From positions 1,426,001 through 1,490,000 of the forward strand of contig VDMD01000002.1 of the NCBI GenBank assembly GCA_007026445.1: a DNA stretch of 64,000 nt, in the 5' to 3' direction. Below, piece after piece: positions 1-11,978 of this stretch; position 1 is the first letter of the stretch, and the number at the start of each line of letters is the position of its first letter. The stretch comes from Schizophyllum amplum (lineage: Eukaryota > Basidiomycota > Agaricomycetes > Agaricales > Schizophyllaceae). The position numbers and the translations under genes were made by a program. The notes beneath the pieces are model-generated. The model ran no database searches, was not told where the DNA came from, and saw nothing but the letters and a program-made list of their open reading frames with translations.

Positions 1-1254
1 AAATCGCCGCGACGTCAGCGATCCCGTATTTACGACGCGCACCGGGCACTCGCGATTCTCCGCGCCCCATGCGACGTACGTACCGCCCGACCAGGCGCCG
101 TCGAACATGCGCTTGTATGACGCCGGAGTCGGCAGCGTAAGTGCTGGGATCGCGGGCAGATGCGCGAGCACGCCAGCAAGGAAGGACTTCTCGTACGGCG
201 AGAGGACCTCGGGCTCTTTCTGCGCGTCCTTCGGCGAGTGCACGGAGATGTGAATGTGCGCGGCGCTGCCGCACGAGGTCATGAAGGGCCGCGGGGCGAA
301 GGTAGCGCGCAATCCGTGCTTCGCGGCGGTATGGCTGATGATCTCGCGCGTGTGCACGATCGCGTCGGCGGCCTCGAGAGGGGGAAGGGGGCCAGTGACG
401 ATCTCGAATTGGCCAGGGGCGGCTTCACCGTGGTAGAGCTGGAGCTCGATGCCGGAGGCCTGGACGGAGTCGGCGATCTCCTGGAGCACGGCAGCTTCGA
501 GCGTTCCGCCGGGAAGTGCGTTGGAGGCGGCCCAGTCGCCGTAGTTGATAGGCTCTACGGGATCGGCGTTCTTGAGCAGCACGAACTCGTGCTCCATGCC
601 GACGAGGAACTTGGCTTCCGACTCTTTGGCGCCTCTATCGCGAAGTCGGCACCAAGGTCACTGCTTAATATAGGGTCACTCACTCTAGCACGCGCTTCAG
701 CAGCGTACGCGGGCACACGCTGGTTTCCACACTGTTCGAGCCGCGCGGCGGGGACTTCTCCTCGAACCAGCCGAGTACCGAGGCGTGACCCGGCGCGTAG
801 GGACAGAGCCTGATCGTCGACAGATCCGGGACGAGGAGGTATTCACCCGCAGATGGCGTTCCGGGCGCCATGTTCAAGTGTACGAGCCCGAACGTCGCCT
901 TCGCCACGCCAAAGCCCGGGCGCTTCGACTCGAGGACTTTGAGGAAATACGAGAGCGGGACGACGCGAACGCGCACGACATTCGTGAAGTCAACCCATTG
1001 GACGCGCACATAAGCTGGGAGGGGGCGTCAGCACTCGAACGTCAATTATTGTCGGCGGGTGGACAGCTCATCGTCGTAGACGTTGAGACGCGTCGATCGC
1101 AAGCCGATCGCGATTTCGACTTACAAATTCCCTTGTCCGCCAACTCCTCCACCTTCAGGGTCCCCAGCCCGACGTCGGCGACGTTGTCGGGAGTGTACTG
1201 GATGCCGTGGCTGAAATCCTTCATCGTTTTCGCTGTCGTGGAGGAAGAGTGCAA
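1..1254 (-). CDS. Glutamine synthetase-like protein (type I/FluG C-terminal class), 3' part outside window
   Basis: Three exons read leftwards: 1254-1125, 1014-684 and 634 to the window edge, so the C-terminus is missing. Introns are about 110 nt and 49 nt. The N-terminal beta-grasp domain is seen as VRVQWVDFTN and LVPDLSTIRLCPYAPGHA. The catalytic barrel begins with GMEHEFVLLKN (metal-binding Glu) and continues with GEAAPGQFEI, AHIHISV and NRECPVR, all typical of type-I-like glutamine synthetases. The family ligates ammonia or an amine to the gamma-carboxyl of glutamate using ATP. Eukaryotic members of this branch often act on unknown amines, so true glutamine synthetase activity is not assured. 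Start chosen at the first Met of the exon; a second Met 10 codons on is also possible. No FluG-type amidohydrolase domain precedes it. Confidence 0.88.
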
Positions 1255-1943
1255 GTCGGCGAAACGGCGCTCGCGAATGAGTCGTCCTGCTTTTAGCTCG
1301 CCTGGAACAGCTTCTGAACGCTGCGGCGAAGCCCGCTACACAATGGTCTCATCAGCTACCCGAAGATGTGCTGATGAGCGGGTGTAAGGCGTGGGATACC
1401 TGACTGAGATCTTGTGCTTTAGCGGCCAACAGGCAGAAGGATAATGAATGTTATTAACCTATGTACATTGTTCTGCTGTCAAGCAGCAGGCTAGTAGATC
1501 GAGTCTGCTGTCAACAGCAACTACATAGATAGGAACAGCAGGGAAGGCATATGGGAAGCATAGGGGAGCAGCATAGTGGTCCATCTTTGTCCGTCAAGCG
1601 TCGACAAGGAAGGTAGAGTACAACGAATCAACGTGGGCCTTGACAGCAAGCAAGATGCGAAAGCATCAGATCAAGAAGGGGAACGAACAGCATAAACTAG
1701 GCAGGGAAAGATGGGGGGTGTATATGAGGGAAGAGATGTTGGACACTAAAGTAATCGTAAGCCACCAAGAGGACGCACATGAAGCACGCAATAGGTGCAC
1801 GGTGGGCACACCTATGCGACAGAGCCGGGGGAACGAGGACAGCGAATAACGATAGCCAGAGAACAGCGGTGGGGAATCATGCATTATCGTCCGGTCGACG
1901 GAGGGCTCAGCATAGTGGGGGGTATCATCTAACAGTGGCGGCC
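1255..1943. other. Intergenic, no gene recognised
   Basis: About 690 bases between the start of the glutamine-synthetase-like gene and the 3' end of the next minus-strand gene. It should hold the promoter of the former and the terminator of the latter. Around 1470-1525 there are several CTGCTGTCAA/CAGCAG-type short repeats. Short open frames on both strands look like chance. Confidence 0.5.
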
Positions 1944-4900
1944 TCATGCGTTGTACGCGCGGAAGCCGGCGTACTCCGCGTCCGAGGGCGGACGCACGAC
2001 GACGTTGGGAACCTCTTCACCCCGGCGCAAGATGGCTCGCATCTTGCTGGTATCGGATCGGGCAAGCTGCAGGGGACGCAGGCCGCGCTTCTTGCCGCCG
2101 TCAACGGCGGGAGCGACGTGCGGATCCACATTCTCGGCGTCTACAACGCGCCTGCTCGCGCGCTCCAGCTTGTGCTTCTTGCCCACGGAGAGCGGCTTGA
2201 TCGCGTCTTGCGCAGACGCGGGCGCGTTCGTGTCGTGAGCCTGGAGCAGCGAGAGCGGGCGGAGGCCGCGCGGAGAGGACGCGGACGCGTCGTTCTCCGG
2301 AGACGTCTTGTTGCGCAGCTTGCCGGATTTCTTGGGTATGAGGGGGCGTACAGCTCGCTGTACGAGAGAGGGTTTCCTGGGGCGTGTCGTGGTTGCGGCC
2401 GGGGCAAGGGCCTCGGTGGGCATGGGCGTGTCGTCAGATCGGATATATACTATGCTGGAGCGGCGGCGGGCGCGGTTCTCTTCCCTAACGTGCTGGGGTA
2501 TGTTGGGCATCGGGGGAGCGGGCTCTTGGGATACGCGGCGGCGGGCTACGGCGCTGTGCGGGGTGCTCTCGCCCTGAGGCGGGTCTAGTTCGAAAAGAGT
2601 TGCAGTTGAAGCGGCGGAGAGGGGGACCTGGATGGAGGAGATGGAGCAGCGGGCGTTGTGGGGGACTTCGGGACGGAGGCCGAGTGATCGAATGGACAAA
2701 CCGCGTCCCAATCCGGAAGCGGGAGCACGTTCCTCGTCTTCGTCCACAACGCGCATGTTCGGGATCGTGTTGGGGACTGATTCACCGCCGAATACAGTGG
2801 CGCGCCTGCCGAGCTCGACGTTGACCGCACCGGGAGTCGCGGTCAACATGCGGACCTTGGCCTCAATGTCCCTCGAAATCTCTGCACTCCACCGCTGGAG
2901 CGAGTGCATTCCGTCTTTACCCAAGCCGAGGCTGCGAAGAAAACATTGTCAGCAACGAAATCGCGACGTGACCTGATGTCTACGTACCTGGGCAAGCTAT
3001 AGTGGCTCTGGTGGTTTGAGTTCTTCCTGGAACGGGCTTCGCGAGGGCGGCGCGCAGGCGTCGAGTGGAACTGCGGCGACGACCAATCGTTGCCGAACTC
3101 GTCAACACCACCGGCAGGGCTACGGGTCTTCGCGTACTTTCCGGTCTTCCGAGACATCGACTCGGGTGGCGTGTATTTGCCCTGCTTAATCCTCATGTCC
3201 TCGCCGACCCTCAAGCCGGGGACCAGGATAGGCAGCACACCCGCGGTGAGTGCGTCAATCTCGTTCATGTCGTTGATAGTACCGAAGTCGAAGCCGGACG
3301 AGAAACTCTTCTTGTGACCGAGCTGGGCGAGGCGCGCGGCACGGACGCTTGGGGGCGTCGGTGGCAGCGGGAACGCTGGCGGAGGCGTAGGGCTCGGGTT
3401 GAGGCCCCTGAAGCTCCCGCCAGTCGGGGTCTCCGGACCATCAACGGACGTGACGGAGCGGGCGCGCATGTGGCCGCTGCTCATCGACGTACGTTTCTGC
3501 GCGCCTGTCGCCTGCGCCTCGCCTTTCTCGGGCGACGCCTGGATCTCGATCGTCTTGGCGAGAGCTGAGTAGTGGCGCTGAGCGACCATTATGCGCGTCG
3601 TGTATGCCTGGTGCTCAGAGCTGGCGGACATGCGGGAGCTCGCCTTTGAGTCCTTGCGCAGACGACCAAACTCAGCGCTGAGTGCGGAGTGTGGGGTGCC
3701 GAGGGTCGAGCCTGCGCTGGAGTCGTCACCACGAATGGGAACGGGCGGTAGAAGGTGGACGGACTCCTTGACGGGCATGACAGAGAGCTTCGGGTGAGGA
3801 AGGATCATGCCTACCGCACGACCGAGCTTGTCCTTGCCGTCGACCGCCTGCTTCTTGTCGATCCAAACGTCTCCGCTGCGGCGGCCCTCGACGACGGTGA
3901 CGGAGGCGCTGCACGACCGCTTGTACTCGCTTGAGAAGCGGTTCATGTTGCCCGTGCTCGTGGATGCCCCGCGAACCATGTTGGTCGGAAGGTTCGTCAC
4001 AAACAAGTCGGTCGTCGGAATCGGGATACCCCAGCCGCAGAAGATCATCACAGCGAGCAGGGGTGAGGACAGAACGATGGAGAGCACCAGGAGCAAAGAG
4101 ACCGTGGAAGACGGCTCCTGGCCCGGGCCCGCAGAACAAAGGAAGGGAAGTGCCAGCGCCTGAAGTCAGGAATCTCATCAGTCACCTATATCACTTTCAC
4201 AGAGACAAATCACGCACAATAGGGAGCCACATAAAAGCAAGCCAGGCGGTGACGCTCATAACGGACACGGGGACTTCGACGTTACTGAGCCCAGCCGACA
4301 TGCCCTGTTCGGCATCACCTGTGTGGCCGTAACCGCCGAGAACCTGTGCGTTCGAGAGGGCCGGAGTCGCCGGGCAGGAAGGCGCGCTCGAGGGCAACAG
4401 CTGGGCGTTCAGCTGCGGCATGCTTGCGTTGCTGCTGCCGCTGGCGGTTGAGCTGCCCGCCACGCGGCTGTGCACGGTCGTCGGGAAGGACCAGTTGGAC
4501 ATAGTGGCGTGCGAGGCGTTCGTCGAGGTGAGCCATGATGTCTGCGAGCCGAGCGGGTTGTGCGGGTGGTCCGGGATCTCGGGGAGCGGGCTGGGGCATG
4601 TCCGGCGGAAAGGGTCCTCGTCACGAAGGTCAGCCGAGACCGGGGACAAAGGACCGCAGTGGATTGGCAGAGGCGGGACGGGCGGCACCTCGAGGTCACC
4701 GCTCGGGTTGAACCAGTAGGATGACTTGGCCGGGACGGATGGGTAAAGACCGTTCTGGGGGCGGCCTCCGTGATGGTCCTGGTGGGACGTGCGGTGCGTG
4801 CTGAAGCTCCAAGCCGAGATGGAGTTACGACGGGAGCCTGCAGTGCTGGTGATCCACGATGCGCCATCGCGGAGCGCATCGACTTCCTCTGTCGCGAATG

Positions 4901-5610
4901 AGGGACGCGGCTTATCCTCCTCGACCCGGCGGACCGGCGGCCAGTTGTCATCCATTTCCGGAACGGCGTTAAGGTTGCGCTGAATCTTGAACAAGGTGAC
5001 GGCGACGCCGATGAAGAGTGCCGAGCTGAGGAAGGCGACGGTCGATGTGAACGCGGCGAGGCCTGTGAACAGGGTCGTGACGCCGGCACCTGCGAGCACG
5101 CCTGCCACGGCCGAGGACGTGATCGTCAGAACGGTGACGGGGGCCAGGAGAAGCCAGTGGCTCCGGCCCAGCGACATCGACTGCCCACGGCGGACATGGA
5201 TTAGGGTGAGTCCGAGGGCGACAAGAAGGCAGGCCTGGCGGATGGTCATGGCAAGCCAGATGCGCACTGACGAGCCGGCGTCCTTGGCCATAGCGGAGCC
5301 AGCGGCGGTACCCATCGACTGCATGACGACCTCCCAAACGAACATCGCGAGGGCTGCGATGTCAAGCGTAGCGAGCCATACATGCGTCTTGTCAGCAGCA
5401 GAGAGGCTTTTGAAGTTGGGCAGTCCGAACTCGGCCTGTAGAGTGGTTAGTAAATTCTGCGGCTGTGGCGACGAGCTGAGGACGCACTGGTGCCACACGA
5501 CGGCTAAACGGCGACGGCGGGAGGATGGGCAGTACGATGCGAAGAATTACGAGGGCGGACGCGGCGAAGGAAAGGAGGGCCAGCGCCAGGGTAAGTACGA
5601 GGGGAAACAT
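1944..5610 (-). CDS. Predicted seven-transmembrane protein with long loop and long Ser/Pro-rich tail, 1166 aa
   Basis: Four exons: 5610-5488, 5435-4218, 4159-2988 and 2931-1944, with introns of 52, 58 and 56 nt. The first intron carries TTACTAAC before its acceptor. Hydrophobic segments lie near residues 4-30, 59-80, 100-120, 135-160, 161-190, 430-455 and 465-490. A polar loop of about 240 residues separates segments 5 and 6. The last 675 residues form a low-complexity tail rich in Ser, Pro and Arg, with no further membrane segment. The segment count and long third loop resemble a receptor, but I recognise no GPCR family motif, so that remains inference. I do not recognise the family by name. 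Start chosen because the first ATG begins a perfect hydrophobic segment and the 41-codon exon splices in frame. It could instead be a cell-surface or vacuolar scaffold. Confidence 0.75.
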
Positions 5611-6286
5611 GTCCGGTGCGTTTCTATGCTGTTCGTGCGGTTCTTGAGGGAGCGTCGGGTGCGTGAAAGCGTGGGGCACGAAGCCTGGTAAGCGTGAGGT
5701 ACCGTAAAAGTGTTCGCGAACGGAGGACCCAACGAACGAAAAGGGAGAAGAAAAAGGGATGCGATGACCTAATTGACGCGCTCTCTCTGTTTGCTCTCTG
5801 TTCGAAGGGGGTCGTCCAAACAGCAGCGAACGCGACGTATTTTGCAGAACGGTCACGTGTGGTTCTATTCAGCCAAAAGCATCACGTGAGCACCATGTTG
5901 CTTTTCGGGTTGGCCCGCCTTGCGTCCTCAAGTACTTGGGCCCCCATTCTTGTCGCCGCGGAACTGGAGAGTCGCAAATAGCATGACTGTGTACACAGAA
6001 CTTTCAAAGTTGGGCCGAAATGAGGAACTGAGGGCGCGTCACGATCGAATACTTCACACCTATTGTCTTTGCTCGAACATCTTCTAGCCGGTCACCGAGT
6101 GCGACTGTATCGAAGTTTGTGCCAGAAAGACCAGCCAGTAGTGCCGCAACACGGGCATCTGCCGTCACACACATCATGGGTAGCAAGTTGCAACAGATCA
6201 TCGACTCATCATCGTCTTCTGCAGAAGTTCACGCGCTGCCTAATCTGCATCAGGATAGCTCAGGTCTGATCCATCGATGGTGATTA
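5611..6286. other. Intergenic, promoter side of the 7-TM gene
   Basis: No supported gene. The stretch just right of 5610 should carry the promoter of the minus-strand 7-TM gene. Nothing else was recognised. Confidence 0.4.
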
Positions 6287-6850
6287 CTAGCAGTCGAGCT
6301 CTGTATCTATCCGACGGACATACTGCCGACACGCTTTCCCAACGCACCTCGCATGAGGCGATCTCCTTGCATGGGAGTCCGTCATAAGAGAGCAGAGGTC
6401 ATAACATTCCACCATCTCTGGCCCGATGCTGTCCTTTCTTCGATTCCCCAGGCGTGGTGGCTCCGGCCAGAAACGTAGAACAACGCAGAAAGAGGGGAGC
6501 CGCCGAGGAGCCGGGACATTCTGGAGGACCGGCAGACGTGACGAGCGCAAGCCTTCAAACGAAGGAGGAGCAAGAGCCGGATGTTCGACGTCGACATGCT
6601 GCAGCAGCTTGCTCAGCTTGACCTCGTTCTCTAGCTTCAGCTCGGAAAGCTCTCTTTCCTGCTCGTCAACATGCCCGTCGTACCAACAGGTCGACGTACA
6701 CGTACCACCGGGACATGACTGCCTCGTACGCCAGTGCAGGGAGGAGGTGCGCATAGAGGTGGCAGAACCGTACAGCGCGCCTTCCTCGATGTCGAGCGCT
6801 TCTACGGTGACGGATTCCTCCTTGTCGACTCTATCGACAGTGTCCTCTCG
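6287..6850 (-). CDS. Doubtful open frame, possible exon of an unknown gene
   Basis: A minus-strand frame stays open for roughly 190 codons and reads like protein in its middle, with an acidic/leucine stretch (DEQERELSELKLENEVKLSKLLQ) that could form a short coiled coil. The opposite strand is also open, from an ATG at 6426 to a stop at 7124 (232 codons, Ser-rich). Only one strand is likely to be real. I could not find a convincing start or upstream exon for the minus-strand reading, and neither product resembles a family I know. The acidic, leucine-rich composition slightly favours the minus strand. It may also be a decayed gene. Confidence 0.25.
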   Translation of the reverse strand, partial: REDTVDRVDKEESVTVEALDIEEGALYGSATSMRTSSLHWRTRQSCPGGTCTSTCWYDGHVDEQERELSELKLENEVKLSKLLQHVDVEHPALAPPSFEGLRSSRLPVLQNVPAPRRLPSFCVVLRFWPEPPRLGNRRKDSIGPEMVECYDLCSLMTDSHARRSPHARCVGKACRQYVRRIDTELDC

Positions 6851-7124
6851 CCATCCTCCGAACCACCGGTATGGGACAGTGCGCAGTCATCCTCTCCAGC
6901 GCTTCTGGCACCGCAGCGAGAACCCCATGCCGATGTACCACAGCGAAGGAGCGATGCAGGGGGAACAAGTAATGCGGTCGGAAATGGAGCAGTTCTCGCC
7001 TGGCGCTCGCGGCGGCGCCCGTATGTATCAGTCCGGAGGAGATAGAAGCAGGGAGACCACAGATGTAGGTAGTCCTGGCACATTGTCCTCCGTGTCTGCC
7101 GGGATCCAGCATAACTGGCAGTGA

Positions 7125-7637
7125 AGTAGCGTATTGGCGCGGACGTTGACAGGATGGAGTTCATGTAGCAGCTATGTTTATATCAGAGAACCAAGGTGGT
7201 AAATCGTGCAACCTCGGCTTGATCGTGTACAATACCTTTCATCACGACAAAGCAGTGCAGGACACGGTAAGATGAACAATGAGCAGGGCGCTGCCGAGCT
7301 AAACAATAAAGAGGGATGTATTTGTTACTGTTTGTTTATTGTTCTCACGGGCCTCTTGTCTCCGACGACCATCTCGTCTAAAGCCGCAGGTAGTCCCCTG
7401 CGAAACCCACTACCACGCCGCCTCTGCAAATCCCTGCCACGCCGTTATCCACAACACCGGCACCATGGGCAAATGGCGTGTTCATCCCTTGCGGCATATC
7501 AGTGAAACTAACTGTGTGGCGCAGGACGCCCGAGTACTACGATGATGTCCTCCACGCCAAAATGAGGAGCATGATGTGCGTAGTATCTGGTCTTTACTGA
7601 ACGCTGTCGCTGAAACTACACCAGTACTGCCTCCATA
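7125..7637. other. Intergenic, no gene recognised
   Basis: About 510 bases before the start of the gene at 7638. It presumably contains that gene's promoter. No repeats or RNA gene were seen. Confidence 0.4.
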
Positions 7638-8911
7638 ATGCGCGCCAAGCTGGACAAGAGCGAGCCCGCGATCTCGTACGAACACTTCGTAGAACAGCTT
7701 GATTCCGGCGACTCCTTCACGGCTTCGGTCATGGACATGCTGGTCAAGGTGCGTGTGGGAGGCATCCCGGAATAAAGCTTGAAATCCTGACAGGTGCACA
7801 GGAAGTCGCAGACCGCAATGCCCGGCCTAATCAACGTGACCGCCGCCTGATCGCTTCGCACACCGCACAGACGCTGAACAAGCTGGCCAGCCCCCTGCGT
7901 GTGTACCGCCCGCGCAGCGCTGCTACAGCCCGCCGCTCTGGAAACCTCGCCACCTACCTCACCCGTCCGCATCCACAAGATTTCGATGAAGTCGACATGG
8001 ACGAGTTCGAAAGCACCGTTGACAGCGTGGCCGCGCAGGAAAGTGCGCGTTACAGCTCCAGCGCCCTGCATGACAGTCTGCCATGGGCACGCCGATGGCA
8101 GTCACCAGACGGTGTGGAGCCTGCCGCGCCCGTAATATCGGACGAGACGACCGATATTCCGCGCCCACACAACTGGCGTACCCAGGCTCCTCGTTTGTCC
8201 CTTTCATCGTCGCTAAGCCGGCAGTCATCTACCCACCGCGCGCCGCGGTTGCGGACAATGGATTTCCGCGACTTCACTTCGCGTCGGCGATCGTCGCTCC
8301 GGGAAACGCTGGGCACGACGCGGGAAGGGTCGACTGAGCCTGGTAATGGTGAGGGTAGCAGCGCCAACGCGTTACCACCCCTACCGCCTTACATGCAGCG
8401 GGATCCCACGGCAGGCGAGCGCCAGCAGATTCGACGCTTCTTCCCCTTCAGCCGCTCGCTACCTCTCGACGGCCCGTCGCAGGACGCACCCTCTGATCAC
8501 TGGTCGTCGGAAGCCGTCATTCCTTTACCGCCACCCAGGCGCTGGCAAACGACGTATCCTATCTCCGCCTCGCCATCCCCGCCCCGGGAAGCGACTGGGG
8601 AGCACGACACGGATGCGCTCGTCATGGGGCAAAGTTATGGGGCGCATTACGACGATGGCAGCGCGGAGCATGATGCACTCCCTCGCTTGCGCCGCGGTGG
8701 GCTAGGTGCGCCGGAGGTCCTTGCGCCGCGGACGAGCACGCTCCCATGGGGTAACTTTGGTCGCATGATCGAGCAAAATTCGCCTGAGCCCCCGACGCTG
8801 GCGCCGGCTAGCTCAGAGCTCTTCGATATATCTGAGGACCTAACGGCGTATCCAACTCCGCCTGTCATGTCTGAAAACGACGTTGAACGTCCTTCGTCGG
8901 GGGCCTCGTAA
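7638..8911 (+). CDS. Hypothetical protein, 406 aa, Ser/Arg/Pro-rich
   Basis: Two exons, 7638-7748 and 7802-8911, joined by a 53-nt intron (GTGCGT donor, CACAG acceptor). The acceptor eight bases upstream would run into a stop, which fixes the splice choice. The N-terminal 70 residues look ordered (EHFVEQLDSGDSF, then DRRLIASHTAQTLNKL). The remainder is low-complexity with many Ser, Arg and Pro residues, for example RRFFPFSRSLPLDG and an acidic PPTL..SSELFDISEDL near the end. No signal peptide, membrane segment or known domain is visible. I do not recognise the family and assign no function. The gene is followed 230 bases later by the Tls1-like gene in the same direction. Confidence 0.65.
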
Positions 8912-9140
8912 TCAGCAGGTTTACGTATCTATAGAGCGGATTGTGTAATTGTAGTTTATATTGCAGACGTGGAGGAGAGTACATTAAGTACTGCCTTGGG
9001 ACAACGCAAGCGGTGCATGAGTTGGTACTGCAGTGAGTGGCAGCGCACCTCCGAGGAGAATACTAATAATGAATTCGCTCGAATTCCCTGTTCAGGTAAG
9101 TAGATGCACAGCCACCACATCAATCATCTTGTCCTCAACC

Positions 9141-10319
9141 ATGAGCTTGTTCAAGAAACGTGCAAAGGCCCCCACGGCGCGAGTCCGCGAGCCCGCTCAA
9201 CTTGAGCAGGTTGAACCGCAGGCAGATGCGGGCGACGTGATGCAGGATGAGGATGAGAAGCTCTCGTGAGTGATCGGTTGTTCCTCATGCCGGGGAACGT
9301 TCTCTGATCAAGGTAGACTGGCAGACTTGATTGAACTGCGCAAGTTACGCAAGGCACACGAGGGTATAGACGCAAAGAAGCTTTCGCAGGGTGACAGGAA
9401 AAAGCGCAAGCGCGCGGCGCCGGAGGAGCAGGGCGGGCTGCGCAAGGGTGCGCGTGTTGAACCGGCGGAGGATGAAGAGTGCGTGGTATATCCTTCCATG
9501 CAGAACGTGGGCTCACACATCCCAAGAACAGAAGAGGGGAAAACCGCGAAGGCCCGTCGTGTCGTACGGAACAACAACTTCACGCAGCAGACGAACACCC
9601 TTGACATAGACAAGCATATGTGCGTTTGTGGTCTGTTACTCCAAATGATTGCCTCTTGACGGTTCTCTAGGATGGCCTATATAGAGCAGAACCTGACCGT
9701 CCGTGGTCGGCCTCAGGATCCCGACGACGAGCAGACTCAGGGGCCTCTCGATCCACAAGAAGCGCTCTACAAGCTGTCCGACAGGTGGATGCTCACCAAG
9801 CAGAACGCTCCTGAAGATGGCAGCGTGACCAACAGCATGACCATGCTCACCGCCATCCCCGAAGTAGACTTGGGCATGGAGTAAGTGTTCTTCTTCATGT
9901 GTCGTAGTTCTGTACATACTAATCCTTCCACAGTGCACGCTTAAAGAACATCGAAGAGACCGAGAAAGCGAAGCGCCTCATTGCGGAGGAGAAGCAAGGC
10001 CGGAAGCTCACTGACGAGGAGGCGCACCTAGTCGCCACACGCTGTGCGTCTGCACGCAGCGCACAAGTGGACATTTACTGACGCCGGCCAGTTTATAGAC
10101 CACATCTCAAGACCAAGTCCGACGCGGACATCATGCGCGATGCGAAGCTCGAGGCGATGGGTATGCAGCCCAAGGACCAGGAGCGACGCAGGTCAGGTCA
10201 GGACCGGCCGCAGATGGCCACGGATGAAATGGTATGACCCGATCCTTTGTCCGTGCTACGGGCTTCGCTGATAGACTACACAGGTCATGGAGCGCTTCAA
10301 GAAGCGTATGCGCAAGTAG
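9141..10319 (+). CDS. Tls1/C9orf78 (Hep59) family splicing-associated protein, 291 aa
   Basis: Seven exons: 9141-9265, 9317-9478, 9527-9619, 9671-9880, 9934-10043, 10092-10231 and 10284-10319; introns are 48-53 nt. The product contains the Hep59 core: NNFTQQTNTLDIDKHMMAYIE, then AIPEVDLGMDARLKNIEETEKAKR, then YRPHLKTKSDADIMRDAKLE and a basic end ERFKKRMRK. Fission yeast Tls1 and human C9orf78 bind the spliceosomal helicase Brr2 and affect splicing of particular transcripts, so a nuclear role is expected. The N-terminus is basic then acidic (MSLFKKRAK ... DVMQDEDEKLSLADLIELRKLR), as in the family. The 48-nt intron at 9479-9526 is stop-free in frame, so retention would simply add 16 residues. 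Identification by family pattern is strong. Confidence 0.88.
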
Positions 10320-10752
10320 TTTGGCGAGACCAAACGATGTGATGCACTCATATCCTTTCCCAACTCGTCGTTGTAATAGCTATATGTTGTATGTACGATC
10401 AGCTCGCCACATAACGCACTGCCAGTTGCTTTCTGGACACATTTGGTTGTCGTCGAAGCATCCTGCTGTCTTGAGAGGGATGACTTGTGAGAACGACGCT
10501 GACGAAGGATGACCATGTTAGAACAAGGACTGCCAAATCCGGAATTCCGTCTAGAAAGCCATGGGTGCGGTGGTATGTTCGTGCATCCATTCAGCTACTG
10601 CTGATTGCTGGCGGCGAAAGGTATGCAATGGGTGTTGTATTACGTTGTAGATGGAGCAGGACTAGGAACAGGGTGGTGCGATGGACATTATACAACGCTG
10701 GAAGGGCGTACAAGTTGATGCAGGGCAGGCGATTGCGATTAGGGATGAGTAT
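10320..10752. other. Convergent intergenic region
   Basis: Lies between the 3' ends of the Tls1-like gene (+) and the PP1 inhibitor gene (-). It should hold both polyadenylation regions. Several TATATG/TTGTATG stretches occur near 10375-10395. No gene or repeat recognised. Confidence 0.4.
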
Positions 10753-11691
10753 TTAGTGGTTACCGTTGATCTTGGGCATCGGAGGAACAGGGGGGACTTC
10801 ACGAGACTCCTCTCCCTCGACTTCCTCGTCGTCCTCTTCTTCCATAAGCTTGGCAGCCATCTGCAACACATCAGTATGGCAGACAGCCATTTAACATATG
10901 AACATACCTTCATGGCCTCCGCCTCGTTCGAGTAGTGTCTTCCTCGCGCCTTTACAAACTCGGCATGCTTTGCGGCAGCTGCAATATGATGCATCAGCTG
11001 CGAGAGTGCAGATACGGTGGCTGGGCTACGCACTCTCTTCGTCCATCTCCTCGTCGGCATCCGCTTCCGGGCTCGCATCCCCCAGGTGTGCGCGGATCTC
11101 GCCTTTCGCCTCTGTCGGCAGGTTGAAGCTGGTGCTACGGCTGGAGCTGCGGCTCGTCGAACGCGCGCCACTGGCACTCCGGCCCGAGCTCGACCCTATC
11201 GATGCTCGCCGCGAGGAATGCTCCGAGGGCGGCGGGGGTGGCGACGCCGACATCGCGCGCTCTACCTGCGCCTCCTCCGGCGGCGGCGCGGTGGGGTTCA
11301 CGTAGTGCCCGTTCAGATCAAGGTTGGGGATGTCTTATCGCTGCGGTCAGCGCCACCCGATACGATGGCCAGGATCGCGCACCTCCTTCGAACGTGTCCG
11401 TCTCTGCGTTGTAGCGCACGTATGGCGTCTTGGGCTCCGTGATCTTCATGAGGCTGTCCTTCTGGATCTCGGTGAGCGCGATGTTCTCCTCGTCCCACTG
11501 CAGCGAGCTGCGGGATCGCGCGTCAGATCGCGCGAGCGGGGGCTGCGAGGGCATACGCACTGGCCGGGGCCCTGTCCTGGGGCGTTCTTGAGGATGCCCT
11601 TGGGCTTTGCGCCTGCGGACTGCATGCGTGCGAGGTGCGGTGAGTGTTCTGGGCTGGGGGACGTCTGCATCGCTGCGTCGGCGGTGCTCAT
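10753..11691 (-). CDS. Protein phosphatase 1 inhibitor-2 / Glc8 family regulator, 244 aa
   Basis: Five exons: 11691-11561, 11507-11383, 11333-11034, 10978-10908 and 10860-10753; introns 49-55 nt. The three inhibitor-2 signatures are in order: KGILKNAP near residue 30 (the KGILK PP1-docking motif), [21 protein letters not shown] with EPKTPYVRY (the second docking region with the regulatory Thr-Pro), and a C-terminal [19 protein letters not shown] helix with the conserved HY-NE core. An acidic stretch ([12 protein letters not shown]) closes the protein, as in the family. Yeast Glc8 activates or inhibits Glc7 depending on phosphorylation of that Thr. A Ser-rich central insertion of about 70 residues is longer than in yeast. 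Cytosolic/nuclear protein. Confidence 0.9.
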
Positions 11692-11978
11692 GGTCGGCGA
11701 AATATGACGTGCAAAACCGAAGCCCTGCACTCCTGCAAACAATGTTATGTTGTGGTTGTGGAGTAGAAGACTGGAGGAGCAGAGAGCGGCAGCCGCCGAG
11801 ACCATCCGTTCTCGAACAATGATGCACGTGATGGGTTGTCAGAAGTATGCACTGCAGCTCGGACGCGAGCCTGTCACTGCAGCTTCAGGTCATGTCGACG
11901 GTGGCAGATGTCCGTAATGTACGCAGGCCTATTGATACACGCGAATCCAATGCACAGTTTCTATATACCACCTCCCAA

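Noticed and set aside
160..813. Plus-strand open frame of 217 codons
   Set aside because: It is the antisense shadow of the glutamine-synthetase-like exon, whose minus-strand reading has clear family motifs.
1779..2588. Plus-strand open frame of 269 codons
   Set aside because: Antisense to the last exon of the 7-TM gene; Gly/Arg-rich composition typical of a shadow frame.
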